A stretch of 17,203 nt of DNA, taken from contig CAKSQT010000039.1 of the NCBI GenBank assembly GCA_934486755.1, forward strand, positions 1-17,203. The letters run 5' to 3'. The notes beneath the pieces are model-generated. The model was not told the DNA's origin. It saw nothing but the letters and a program-made list of their open reading frames with translations, and ran no database searches. The translations under genes were made by a program, and so were the position numbers. This document shows, piece after piece, positions 1 through 5,966 of this stretch. How positions within the stretch are numbered: position 1 is the first letter of the stretch; each line of letters begins with the position of its first letter. This DNA is from an uncultured Eubacteriales bacterium (lineage in GTDB: Bacteria; Bacillota; Clostridia; Oscillospirales; Acutalibacteraceae).

Positions 1-2
1 AT

Positions 3-110
3 TTTATGTTTACAACAGAGGGCAAAAATTCCCGTAATAAGCACCTCAAAAACTATTTTGATGTTTCGGTGGTAGTTGATATCGGGTGTGGGAACACAAA
101 CGAAAAATAG
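3..110 (+). CDS. 3' end or very short ORF, unrecognised
   Basis: An open frame enters from the left edge and ends at the TAG at 108-110. The first ATG is at 6, which would give a 34-residue peptide, but the frame is open at the window edge, so this may be the C-terminus of a longer gene. Its end reads DIGCGNTNEK. I do not recognise it. In related mobile elements a replication initiator often lies upstream of the partition genes, but nothing here proves that identity. It is followed after 80 bp by an intrinsic terminator. Coding status is uncertain. Confidence 0.25.
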   Translation, partial: FMFTTEGKNSRNKHLKNYFDVSVVVDIGCGNTNEK

Positions 111-189
111 CGGTTTTCACAGTATTACTTATCTATGTAGTGTCCACATTCGTCTTAAATTGCAGGCGACTGATGAAATAAGATTTTAT

Positions 190-229
190 AATAGGCGTAT
201 CATTAGAAATAGTGGTACGCTTATTTTTT
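190..229 (+). terminator. Intrinsic terminator upstream of the 59-aa gene
   Basis: The arms 190-202 and 213-225 pair over 13 positions, with two G-U wobbles (194/221 and 200/215). The loop is 10 nt and a T-run reaches 229. It closes whatever transcript enters from the left, so the next gene needs its own promoter, and one is visible at 246-274. Confidence 0.7.
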
Positions 230-245
230 GCTCAAATTTGCACCT

Positions 246-274
246 TTGAATAATTTAGGACTTCCCTATATAAT
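246..274 (+). promoter_or_regulatory. Sigma-A-type promoter for the 59-aa gene
   Basis: The -35 box is TTGAAT (246-251), the spacer is 17 bp and the -10 box is TATAAT (269-274). It lies between the terminator at 190-229 and the ribosome binding site near 287. The blocks ACCTTTGA (242-249) and TATAATGAAGC (269-279) recur at the same spacing upstream of the lipoprotein gene (2470-2507). Confidence 0.7.
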
Positions 275-299
275 GAAGCCAGAAACGGAGGTGCTGTTT

Positions 300-479
300 A
301 TGAAAGAGCAGACATATCATATATATCTGGATAGCCACGAAAAGACGACCTTGTTACATAGCCTTGTGGAGCTGAAAAATCAACTCATACAGCAAGGCAG
401 ATATACAGACTGCGTTGACGAGCTTATCTTTAAGGTCATAAACGCACCTGTTAAGAGGTTGAGAATTGAATATGTTTAA
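300..479 (+). CDS. Small 59-residue protein of mobile-element partition region, function unknown
   Basis: I start this gene at ATG 300 because a GGAGGTG Shine-Dalgarno lies 7-13 bases upstream. A longer in-frame start at 228 would lie upstream of the apparent promoter. The 59-residue product begins MKEQTYHIYLDSHEK and is mainly predicted helix, with no signal peptide or membrane segment. Small proteins of this kind occur next to parA in clostridial integrative elements (general recollection, not checked), but I know of no assigned function. It is transcribed from the promoter at 246-274 and followed directly by the terminator at 493-529, so it forms a single-gene unit upstream of parA. An antitoxin or small regulator role is possible but unsupported. 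Confidence 0.7.
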   Translation: MKEQTYHIYLDSHEKTTLLHSLVELKNQLIQQGRYTDCVDELIFKVINAPVKRLRIEYV

Positions 480-492
480 CCCCAAAGGTTGA

Positions 493-529
493 GCCGCTTA
501 TTCTTATTTTAGAGTAAGTGGCTTTTTTT
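493..529 (+). terminator. Intrinsic terminator between the 59-aa gene and parA
   Basis: The arms 493-504 and 511-522 form a 12-bp stem with two G-U wobbles and a 6-nt loop, followed by seven T (523-529). It isolates the small gene from the parAB operon. Confidence 0.8.
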
Positions 530-548
530 GCGTTCTCTGCCGATTACA

Positions 549-571
549 TAGCCGCCTTGACAAAGCGGCTA
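549..571 (+). repeat. Inverted repeat upstream of parA, candidate operator or partition site
   Basis: The arms TAGCCGC (549-555) and GCGGCTA (565-571) are perfect 7-bp inverses around a 9-nt centre, CTTGACAAA. The repeat sits 10 bp before the parA Shine-Dalgarno (582-590). There is no T-run, so it is not a terminator. Its place directly before a ParA/ParB pair makes an autoregulatory operator or a centromere-like site possible; this is inference from position only. Confidence 0.4.
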
Positions 572-596
572 AATTTATGCGAAAGGAGGACGCACT

Positions 597-1424
597 ATGT
601 CAAATTGCAAAGTAATTGCTCTGACCAACCAGAAAGGCGGTGTCGGCAAAACCACAACGGCGGTCAATCTGGGCGTTAGCTTGGCGAAGCAAGGCAAGAC
701 CGTATTGCTTGTCGATGCCGATGCACAGGCAAATCTCACAATGGCGTTGGGATATACCAAGACCGACAATCTTCCGATTACGCTATCGGATATTATGCAG
801 GACATCATAGACGGAAAATCTGTTGATGTTCAAGAAAGTATCCTGCATACCGATGAGGGCGTTGATTTACTTCCCTCTTGTGTGGAATTGGCAGGCGTAG
901 AAACAACCTTGATTGATACAAAAAATCGAGAAAGCGTTTTGAAAGCCTGTATCAGCGAAGTCAAAAAGAATTATGACTATGTGCTGATTGATTGTATGCC
1001 TGCACTCGGTATGCTGACGATTAACGGATTGGCGGCGGCAGACAGCGTGATTATTCCTAATCAGCCCCACTACTTTTCGATTAAAGGTTTGGAACAGTTG
1101 CTACGCTCCGTGTCAAAGGTCAAGCGGCAAATCAATCCCAATCTGCGGATTGACGGTATTTTGATGACTATGGTAATGCCACGCACGAAAATTACGCAAA
1201 CAGTAATCTCAGCCGTGAAAAACGCCTATGGTCGCAATATCAAGATATTTGATACGCAGATACCGTTTTCTATCCGTGCGGTAGAAGCCACGGCAGAGGG
1301 CAAAAGCATTTTCGCTTACGACAAAAGCGGAAAGGTCGCCACCGCTTATGAGCAGTTCGGAAAGGAGGTGGCAGAGATTGGCGAGAAACAAAAGCACAGA
1401 AATCGAGCTGACTGCATACGATGA
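597..1424 (+). CDS. parA: ParA/Soj-family partition ATPase
   Basis: This 275-residue protein is a ParA (MinD/Soj superfamily) ATPase that moves or positions replicons together with ParB. It carries the deviant Walker A motif KGGVGKTT (residues 13-20), the VDADAQAN segment with Asp40 and Asp42, and a Walker B strand ending VLIDCMP (Asp132). There is no N-terminal DNA-binding extension, so it is the short Soj-like type. The ATG at 597 has an AAAGGAGGA Shine-Dalgarno 6 bases upstream. Its last 47 bases overlap the start of parB, which suggests translational coupling. The surrounding lipoprotein and serine recombinase place it on a mobile element rather than in the chromosomal parAB locus, which normally sits near the origin. 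No disabling mutation is visible, so it may still be functional. Confidence 0.93.
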   Translation: MSNCKVIALTNQKGGVGKTTTAVNLGVSLAKQGKTVLLVDADAQANLTMALGYTKTDNLPITLSDIMQDIIDGKSVDVQESILHTDEGVDLLPSCVELAGVETTLIDTKNRESVLKACISEVKKNYDYVLIDCMPALGMLTINGLAAADSVIIPNQPHYFSIKGLEQLLRSVSKVKRQINPNLRIDGILMTMVMPRTKITQTVISAVKNAYGRNIKIFDTQIPFSIRAVEATAEGKSIFAYDKSGKVATAYEQFGKEVAEIGEKQKHRNRADCIR

Positions 1425-2325
1425 CCTTTTCCAGACGGACGAGAGCCGTGAGGAAGCAAAGTTAAGCAAGATAAGGGATATTCCCATTTCGGAAATCGAC
1501 GAGTTTCCAGACCACCCGTTCAAGGTTTTAATTGACGAGGATATGGAACAGCTTGTCGAGAGTATTAAGCGAAACGGTGTAATGACCCCTGCTACTGTTC
1601 GGCTCAAAGAGGACGGACGGTATGAGCTTATCAGCGGACACAGGCGAAGAAAGGCGTGTGAGCTTGCAGGGCTTGAAACGCTGAAATGCGAAGTCAAGGA
1701 TTTAAGCCGTGACGAAGCCATTATTATAATGGTGGAAAGCAATTTGCAGAGGTCAACCATTCTGCCGAGTGAGAAAGCCTTTGCCTACAAAATGCGGCTT
1801 GAAGCTATGAAGCGACAAGCAGGCAGACCAACAAAAGATAATTATTCCCCAATGGGTAATAATTTAGAGTTTGCTACTTCGAGTGATGAACTTGCCGAAA
1901 AAGTCGGAGAAAGTAAAAATCAAATCTTCCGATTTATCCGCTTGACCGAGCTTGTTCCCGAAATTCTGCAAATGGTAGATGACAGGCAGATTGCTTTTCG
2001 TCCTGCCGTTGAAATCTCTTATCTTTCCGAGGAACAGCAGTACACTCTGCTTGAAGCTATGGAGTACAGCGACGCAACCCCGTCACTTGCACAGGCTATC
2101 AAAATGAAAAAGTTTATGCAGGACGGAAAACTGACTAACGAGGTTATCCAATCAATTATGGAGGAAGAAAAGCCAAACCAAAAGGAAAAGCCCGCCTTCC
2201 GTGATGAAAGGATAACCAAGCTCATTCCGAAATCCGTACCCAGAGGACAGGAGTCGGACTTTGTTGTTAAGGCGTTGGAGTTTTACAACCGACACCTGCA
2301 ACGACAGCGAAGCCAAGAGAGATAG
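1378..2325 (+). CDS. parB: ParB-family partition protein (ParB/Spo0J-like CTPase)
   Basis: ParB binds centromere-like sites and works with ParA. I place the start at TTG 1378 because AAGGAGG (1362-1368) lies 9 bases upstream. An in-frame ATG at 1348 has no such site and lies deeper inside parA. From the TTG the protein has 315 residues. The N-terminal ParB/Srx domain spans roughly residues 30-125 and contains GHRRRKA (87-93) and an ESNLQR segment, the motifs that bind CTP in ParB proteins. A helix-turn-helix region follows (GESKNQIFRFIRL), and the C-terminus is charged. It overlaps parA by 47 bases in another frame. Homologues of this size are typical of plasmids and integrative elements. The binding site is not known; the inverted repeat at 549-571 is one candidate. 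Confidence 0.9.
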   Translation: MARNKSTEIELTAYDDLFQTDESREEAKLSKIRDIPISEIDEFPDHPFKVLIDEDMEQLVESIKRNGVMTPATVRLKEDGRYELISGHRRRKACELAGLETLKCEVKDLSRDEAIIIMVESNLQRSTILPSEKAFAYKMRLEAMKRQAGRPTKDNYSPMGNNLEFATSSDELAEKVGESKNQIFRFIRLTELVPEILQMVDDRQIAFRPAVEISYLSEEQQYTLLEAMEYSDATPSLAQAIKMKKFMQDGKLTNEVIQSIMEEEKPNQKEKPAFRDERITKLIPKSVPRGQESDFVVKALEFYNRHLQRQRSQER

Positions 2326-2473
2326 CTGCACACCAAGGGCGAGGTATGCCCGTTTGCGGTGGATAGCCGTTTTTTCGGTTTCCCCCTCTCCACACCTCAC
2401 CCCCTAAATTACTACCAAGACTATCCGAGAAAAGAATATCTGCAAATCTCACTTTCAGCAGAGTTTTCTACCT

Positions 2474-2502
2474 TTGAGAGCTTCGCTGATTTTCCGTATA
2501 AT
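2474..2502 (+). promoter_or_regulatory. Sigma-A-type promoter for the lipoprotein gene
   Basis: The -35 box is TTGAGA (2474-2479), the spacer is 17 bp and the -10 box is TATAAT (2497-2502). With its flanks it repeats the layout of the promoter at 246-274: ACCTTTGA, 19 bp, then TATAATGAAGC. The 140 bp between parB and this promoter contain no convincing gene, only a short weak hairpin before a T-run near 2370-2375 that might end the parAB transcript. Confidence 0.7.
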
Positions 2503-2527
2503 GAAGCTGCAAAGGAGGTCGATTTTT

Positions 2528-3235
2528 ATGAGAAGAAAGATATTTGCGGTATTGCTTGTTTTGACAACGCTGCTTTGCGGTTGTTCCAGAAATGCAATAG
2601 AGAGCCAGACGGACAGTACGGAAAGCACAGCCGAGATTACGGCAGAAACGCTTGAGAGTGAAAGCAGCCTTTTTTCCTCGGAAAGTAACCAGACGGAAGC
2701 TCCCAAAGAAAGCACGGCTTTGGAAACGGAAAAAGCTCAGCCGACAATGCCCGAAACTCTGCCCGATGTTCCAGAACAGACGGTATCACAGGTGCAGACA
2801 GCTCCGTCCGCTACCGAAAGCCCTGCGGAGGAAACAAGAAAGCCTGTTGCACCCGAAAAGCCGCAGGAAATACCGAAGCCTGCCGAAACCGAGCCACAGC
2901 CCGCTCCCGAAGCTCCAGAGGAAACAAAACCGAAGTCAGCCTATGACTTTGAGTTCGATATGGAAGCGATAAAGGCAGACTGCATTGACATCGGCAAAGG
3001 TATGGGGCTTCACTTGGATACTTCGCTCACTCCGAGCAATGCTACTTGGTGGAATCCTGTTACGGCATCTCAAAGCAATCAAGGCACAAAGCTGAAGCAA
3101 GACCTTGAAAGCTATATCAAATTCCACACAGTCGAAAATCTCGGCTCTTACGGAATTGATGAAATCACGGATTTCAATATCTATTACGAAGCAAGAGGAA
3201 ACGGCGTCTATTCCGTATATTTTCTCTTTGCTTAA
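2528..3235 (+). CDS. Secreted lipoprotein with long Pro/Glu/Thr/Ser-rich spacer, mobile-element cargo
   Basis: The start is ATG 2528, preceded by AAGGAGG (2512-2518). The 235-residue product has a lipoprotein signal: MRRK, a hydrophobic stretch, and the lipobox LCGC with Cys19 as the lipidated residue. Residues from about 20 to 155 are low-complexity and rich in Glu, Pro, Thr and Ser, like a wall-spanning spacer. A compact C-terminal part of about 90 residues (from SAYDFEFDMEAI) has Trp-Trp near its middle, aromatic-rich strands, and ends in YSVYFLFA. I recognise no catalytic motif. A surface-exposed C-terminal domain held off the membrane is the likely architecture. In an integrative element this could serve entry exclusion, adhesion or cell contact, but no function can be read from the sequence. 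It has its own promoter and terminator, so it is separate from parAB. Confidence 0.8.
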   Translation: MRRKIFAVLLVLTTLLCGCSRNAIESQTDSTESTAEITAETLESESSLFSSESNQTEAPKESTALETEKAQPTMPETLPDVPEQTVSQVQTAPSATESPAEETRKPVAPEKPQEIPKPAETEPQPAPEAPEETKPKSAYDFEFDMEAIKADCIDIGKGMGLHLDTSLTPSNATWWNPVTASQSNQGTKLKQDLESYIKFHTVENLGSYGIDEITDFNIYYEARGNGVYSVYFLFA

Positions 3236-3255
3236 CAAATCAAACACGGGCTTTT

Positions 3256-3285
3256 CCCTCTGTTTCAAAGCAGAGGGATTTTTTT
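3256..3285 (+). terminator. Intrinsic terminator after the lipoprotein gene
   Basis: Perfect 7-bp arms CCCTCTG (3256-3262) and CAGAGGG (3271-3277) enclose an 8-nt loop and are followed by A and a run of seven T. It also marks the last intact point of the element before the truncated recombinase. Confidence 0.85.
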
Positions 3286-4694
3286 ATGCCCAAAATCAAG
3301 AAAGGACGGTTTAACAGCCTATCCTCGGCTATGACCGTGTGGGAGATACCTATGTTATAAATGAAGAACAAGCAGAAACGGTCAGAATGATATACGATTT
3401 ATATTTGCAGGGCTATGGCTCTATGAAGATAGCAGGCATACTGACGGAACGAAAAAGGAAAACTGCTTCTGGGCTTGTAAAGTGGAGTGTATCAAATATT
3501 ATGAGAGCTATCAGAAATGCCACTTATACAGGTACAAAGTGCTATAACAAATCCAGAAGCAACAATTTTCTGGAGCAGAAGCGAATTAACAATCTGGATA
3601 TGTCCACTTATGAATATGTTGAGGGCGATTTCCCTGCTATCATTTCTCAAGAGATTTGGGATAAGGCACAGGAAATACGAGAAAGCAGAGTAAAGCCGTC
3701 TTTGGTATCTGCAACAAAGACCACTCATAGTAAGCGTGACTCGGCTGATGTGTGGGTGAATAAACTCCGTTGTTCGTGCGGCTCATCATTTCGAAAAAAT
3801 AAGTGGCACACAAAATTAGACGGAAAAACCTCGTATGGCTATCAATGCTATAATCAGTTGAACAACGGCAACAAGAAAAAGAGAGAAGAACTTGGATTAG
3901 ATACAGACGGCTATTGCGATACCAGAATGATAACCGATTGGAAACTCGATTTTATGGCGAAAGCTCTTTTAGAGCATTTATGGACAGAAAGAAGAAAATC
4001 AGTTCTTATTGCAATCGACCTTATTAAGTGTTATTATAAGGAAGAAAAAGAAATCGGTAAACAGTCTGATGTGGTGGTTGTGCAGGCAAGATTGGACAAG
4101 GCGAACACAAGGCTCACAAACCTAATTGCTATGAGAGCTGACGGCGAAATCACAAAGGACGAATATCAAGTGATGAGAACGCCGATTGATACGGAAATAC
4201 AGGAGCTTCAAAAAGTACTTGAGAATATACCGACGGACAATGACAATTTGAAAGGTTTTGACTTGGACAGTATTATTTCTACGCTGAATAGCCTTGTTGA
4301 TTTTAGCGGGAGTACTATCAGCCACGATGTTATAAATCAGTTCGTTTATCTGGTTACACCGACTTCTGATACTACTTTTGAATGGTATGTCAATTTGAAT
4401 GGCAAACCAAATGTGAAAGCTACCTTTACGGCAGAGGGCAGGAAGAAAAACTGCTTGATAAGGTTAGAGGAAATCGAAAGGATTTCCTCGTTACATAGGA
4501 AAGAGAATGAGAGCAATGCTCAATTAATAAAAAACCCCTGTTTATTAACCTATCTGCACAGGCTGCAATTAAGGATCAGAAGAACAAGTAATTCTTCAAA
4601 TATTGAAATTTTCGGTTTTAATATTGAAGGATATATAATTAATAAAAATCCCTCTGCCATAGGGCAGGGGGATTTTTGCGCGTTGAAAGGATAG
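3286..4694 (+). pseudogene. Large serine recombinase remnant: catalytic domain missing, probable frameshift
   Basis: The open frame from about 3315 to the TAG at 4692-4694 encodes the middle and C-terminal parts of a large serine recombinase. These are the 'recombinase' domain (PILGYDRVGDTYVINEEQ onward, then GYGSMKIAGIL), a Cys-rich zinc-ribbon region (LRCSCGSSF and YQCYN), and a coiled-coil/C-terminal part (QARLDKANTRL, DVINQFVYLV). The N-terminal resolvase domain with the catalytic serine, normally about 150 residues, is absent; the upstream sequence is a terminator and the lipoprotein gene. A stretch from 3289 in another frame reads KIKKGRF, which fits the family immediately before this domain. 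Homology therefore probably starts at about 3286 with a one-base shift near 3310-3315 (inference). The last 50 or so residues cross a terminator hairpin and may be read-through past a lost stop. It cannot be an active integrase as it stands. Confidence 0.85.
4644..4677. terminator. Strong bidirectional terminator hairpin inside the recombinase tail frame
   Basis: The arms 4644-4658 and 4663-4677 form a 15-bp stem with one G-U wobble and a 4-nt loop. A-run and T-run flanks lie on either side, so it can act on both strands. It falls within the open frame of the recombinase remnant, which supports the idea that the gene's true stop codon was lost or lay upstream. Confidence 0.8.
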
Positions 4695-4745
4695 AAGGAT
4701 TGTGATAAAATCAACTTGAAAAATTGGGATTTTGCAGGTGAAAAA

Positions 4746-5264
4746 ATGATGCTTGAAACTAAGCGATTGATATTAAGAAATATGACGGCAGATGATTTTG
4801 ACGCACTTTATAAAGTCTTGGCGGATTCGGATATAATGCAGCACTATCCGTATACATTTGATGAAGCCAGAGTTAAAAATTGGATAAATAAAAATATAGA
4901 AAGGTATCAGATATTCGGCTTCGGTCTATTAGCGGTCTGCCTGAAAGAAACGGGCGAGTTGATAGGAGATTGCGGATTAACAATGCAGCTTATTAACGGG
5001 CAAATCAGATCGGAAATAGGTTACCATATAAGAAAAGATCAGCAAGGGAATCGGTATGCAAAAGAAGCCGCAATCGCAGTAAGAGATTGGACGTTTAATA
5101 ACACGCCTTTCAACGTTATATATTCATATATGAAGCATACAAATGTCCCGTCATATAAAACCGCTATTTCTTGGGGCTGCAAACAGGTTTAGGAATTTCT
5201 GGATGACGAAAATGAAATCACAAAGGTTTTTGCTGTTTCAAGGGAAGAATGGGACCGCTTATAA
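4746..5264 (+). pseudogene. GNAT-family N-acetyltransferase interrupted by an in-frame stop
   Basis: The frame starts at ATG 4746, with AGGTG 5 bases upstream, and encodes a RimJ/RimL-like acetyltransferase. It contains ETKRLILRNMTADDFDAL at the N-terminus, then GELIGDCGL, EIGYHIRKDQQGNRYAKEAA (the acetyl-CoA binding region) and a NVPSYKTA helix. A TAG at 5190-5192 interrupts it. The same frame then continues with EFLDDENEITKVFAVSREEW and ends at TAA 5262-5264, which is what the C-terminus of this family looks like. A single nonsense change therefore explains the break; no frameshift is needed. Full length would be 172 codons. The upstream portion alone (148 residues) lacks the last strand and is probably inactive. 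The substrate is unknown. It sits in the degraded zone between the element remnant and spoIIID. Confidence 0.8.
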
Positions 5265-5293
5265 AATATTGAAAAATAATTCGGAGAGAATTT

Positions 5294-5473
5294 ATGTTGA
5301 AGTTTATTTTACCGACCGAACAAAACAAAATCGAAGTGCTGTCGTTTTACAGGAAAATTGAGAATAACGGCGGCGTCTTTGAAGATAAACGGTATTTTTC
5401 AGAAAATAAACTGCGATTTGCAGAAAAAGCGTGCGTGAAAAACCTGCAAAAAATGTGCGGCTCACTTAATTAA
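5294..5473 (+). CDS. Short 59-residue ORF, possible acetyltransferase fragment
   Basis: The ATG at 5294 has a CGGAGAG Shine-Dalgarno-like sequence upstream and is followed by 59 codons to the TAA at 5471-5473. The product begins MLKFILPTEQNKIEVLSFY, with IENNGG after it. This weakly resembles the N-terminus of GNAT acetyltransferases (a 'PT.....VLSFY' opening), but there is no acetyl-CoA binding segment. The C-terminal half is basic and unrecognised. It is either a remnant of a second acetyltransferase or a small unknown protein. Its end touches the -35 region of the spoIIID promoter. Confidence 0.35.
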   Translation: MLKFILPTEQNKIEVLSFYRKIENNGGVFEDKRYFSENKLRFAEKACVKNLQKMCGSLN

Positions 5474-5502
5474 TCATAATAAATCGTATTCTTTCATACA
5501 AT
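5474..5502 (+). promoter_or_regulatory. Sigma-E-type sporulation promoter of spoIIID
   Basis: TCATAAT (5474-5480), a 14-bp spacer and CATACAAT (5495-5502) match the known mother-cell sigma-E pattern, whose -10 consensus is CATACA-N-T, at the expected spacing. Transcription would start near 5509, just before the Shine-Dalgarno at 5519-5523. In Bacillus subtilis spoIIID is an early sigma-E gene, so the promoter type fits the gene. Confidence 0.75.
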
Positions 5503-5532
5503 TAATCAGTACTCTTTTAGGAGTTGATTCGT

Positions 5533-5781
5533 ATGAAAGAAGCAACACAGGACAGGGCGGTAATAATCGGTGAGTATATACTTGATACAGGCGCCACCGT
5601 TCGCGCCGCCGCAAAGGTTTTTAAAATAAGTAAATCAACCGTACATAAGGATGTGACCGAGCGGCTCAAACACGATGATCCGCAGTTGTATAAAAAGGTA
5701 AAGCTCGTTCTTGAAAAGAACAAACAGGAACGCCACATAAGGGGCGGTATGGCTACCAGAAGAAAATACAAAGGAGAATAG
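5533..5781 (+). CDS. spoIIID: Stage III sporulation transcriptional regulator SpoIIID
   Basis: SpoIIID is a small DNA-binding protein that activates and represses many mother-cell genes during sporulation, including the steps leading to sigma-K. The start is ATG 5533, 9 bases after AGGAG (5519-5523); the TTG at 5524 directly abuts that site and is unlikely. The 82-residue product is close to the B. subtilis length of 93. It has the family helix-turn-helix across roughly residues 21-44, including the recognition stretch KISKSTVHKDVTERL. The typical RHIRGG...ATRRKYK segment closes the C-terminal basic region. It is a single gene under the sigma-E promoter at 5474-5502. No terminator lies directly behind it; the next one is at 5907-5946, beyond another promoter. 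It shows that the organism belongs to a spore-forming lineage. Confidence 0.95.
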   Translation: MKEATQDRAVIIGEYILDTGATVRAAAKVFKISKSTVHKDVTERLKHDDPQLYKKVKLVLEKNKQERHIRGGMATRRKYKGE

Positions 5782-5800
5782 TTTATATGTCGCAAAAGGC

Positions 5801-5829
5801 TTGACAAAGGCACCTCGCGGTGATATACT
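5801..5829 (+). promoter_or_regulatory. Sigma-A promoter of the ilvE leader/operon
   Basis: A perfect TTGACA (5801-5806), a 17-bp spacer and TATACT (5824-5829) make this the strongest vegetative promoter visible in the window. Transcription would start near 5836, leaving a leader of about 130 nt before ilvE. Confidence 0.85.
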
Positions 5830-5835
5830 CATACC

Positions 5836-5946
5836 AAGCTTTAAAGTTGCGTTCGGTTATTTACGGCGCGGTTTTATGAGGCGGCATTAATTATAATTTT
5901 AATCGTACCCGTCCCAAGGCTTGCCTTGTGACGGGTGCCGTTTTTT
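5836..5946 (+). ncRNA. Untranslated leader of ilvE-metY-metA, candidate attenuator or small RNA
   Basis: About 110 nt lie between the inferred transcription start and the end of an intrinsic terminator, followed only 20 bp later by the ilvE start. This is the layout of a transcription attenuator, or of an independent small RNA. I see no T-box motif and no SAM-riboswitch core. A 10-codon frame starting at TTG 5847 and ending at TGA 5877-5879 contains Val, Ile, Val and Leu, which is suggestive of a leader peptide, but it has no good ribosome binding site. ACGGC at 5863-5867 and CGGCA at 5882-5886 could each pair with the 3' tail of the terminator, offering alternative folds. Confidence 0.45.
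5907..5946 (+). terminator. Intrinsic terminator in the ilvE leader
   Basis: The outer stem pairs 5907-5913 (ACCCGTC) with 5930-5936 (GACGGGT). After one C/T mismatch, an inner stem pairs 5915-5919 (CAAGG) with 5924-5928 (CCTTG) around a 4-nt loop. Six T follow at 5941-5946. It ends only 7 bases before the ilvE Shine-Dalgarno. Confidence 0.85.
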
Positions 5947-5966
5947 AAGATGAAGGAGTGTTAAAA

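Noticed and set aside
557..562. TTGACA upstream of parA as a -35 box
   Set aside because: It lies in the centre of the inverted repeat, but no -10-like hexamer is found 16-18 bp downstream, where the ribosome binding site is.
1209..1760. 183-codon minus-strand frame over parA/parB
   Set aside because: A Ser-rich shadow of ParA/ParB coding sequence with no motif.
2652..2972. Arg/Lys-rich 106-codon frame inside the lipoprotein gene
   Set aside because: It is the +1 frame of the Pro/Glu repeats; the lipoprotein frame has the signal peptide and ribosome binding site.
4599..5273. Three copies of AATATTGAA (4599, 4620, 5265) as element end repeats
   Set aside because: Short and AT-rich, and a similar string also occurs near 11522 in unrelated chromosome, so chance is the simpler explanation.
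5836..5946. T-box or SAM riboswitch before ilvE
   Set aside because: The leader is too short for a standard T-box, and I find neither the T-box antiterminator sequence nor the SAM-I core.
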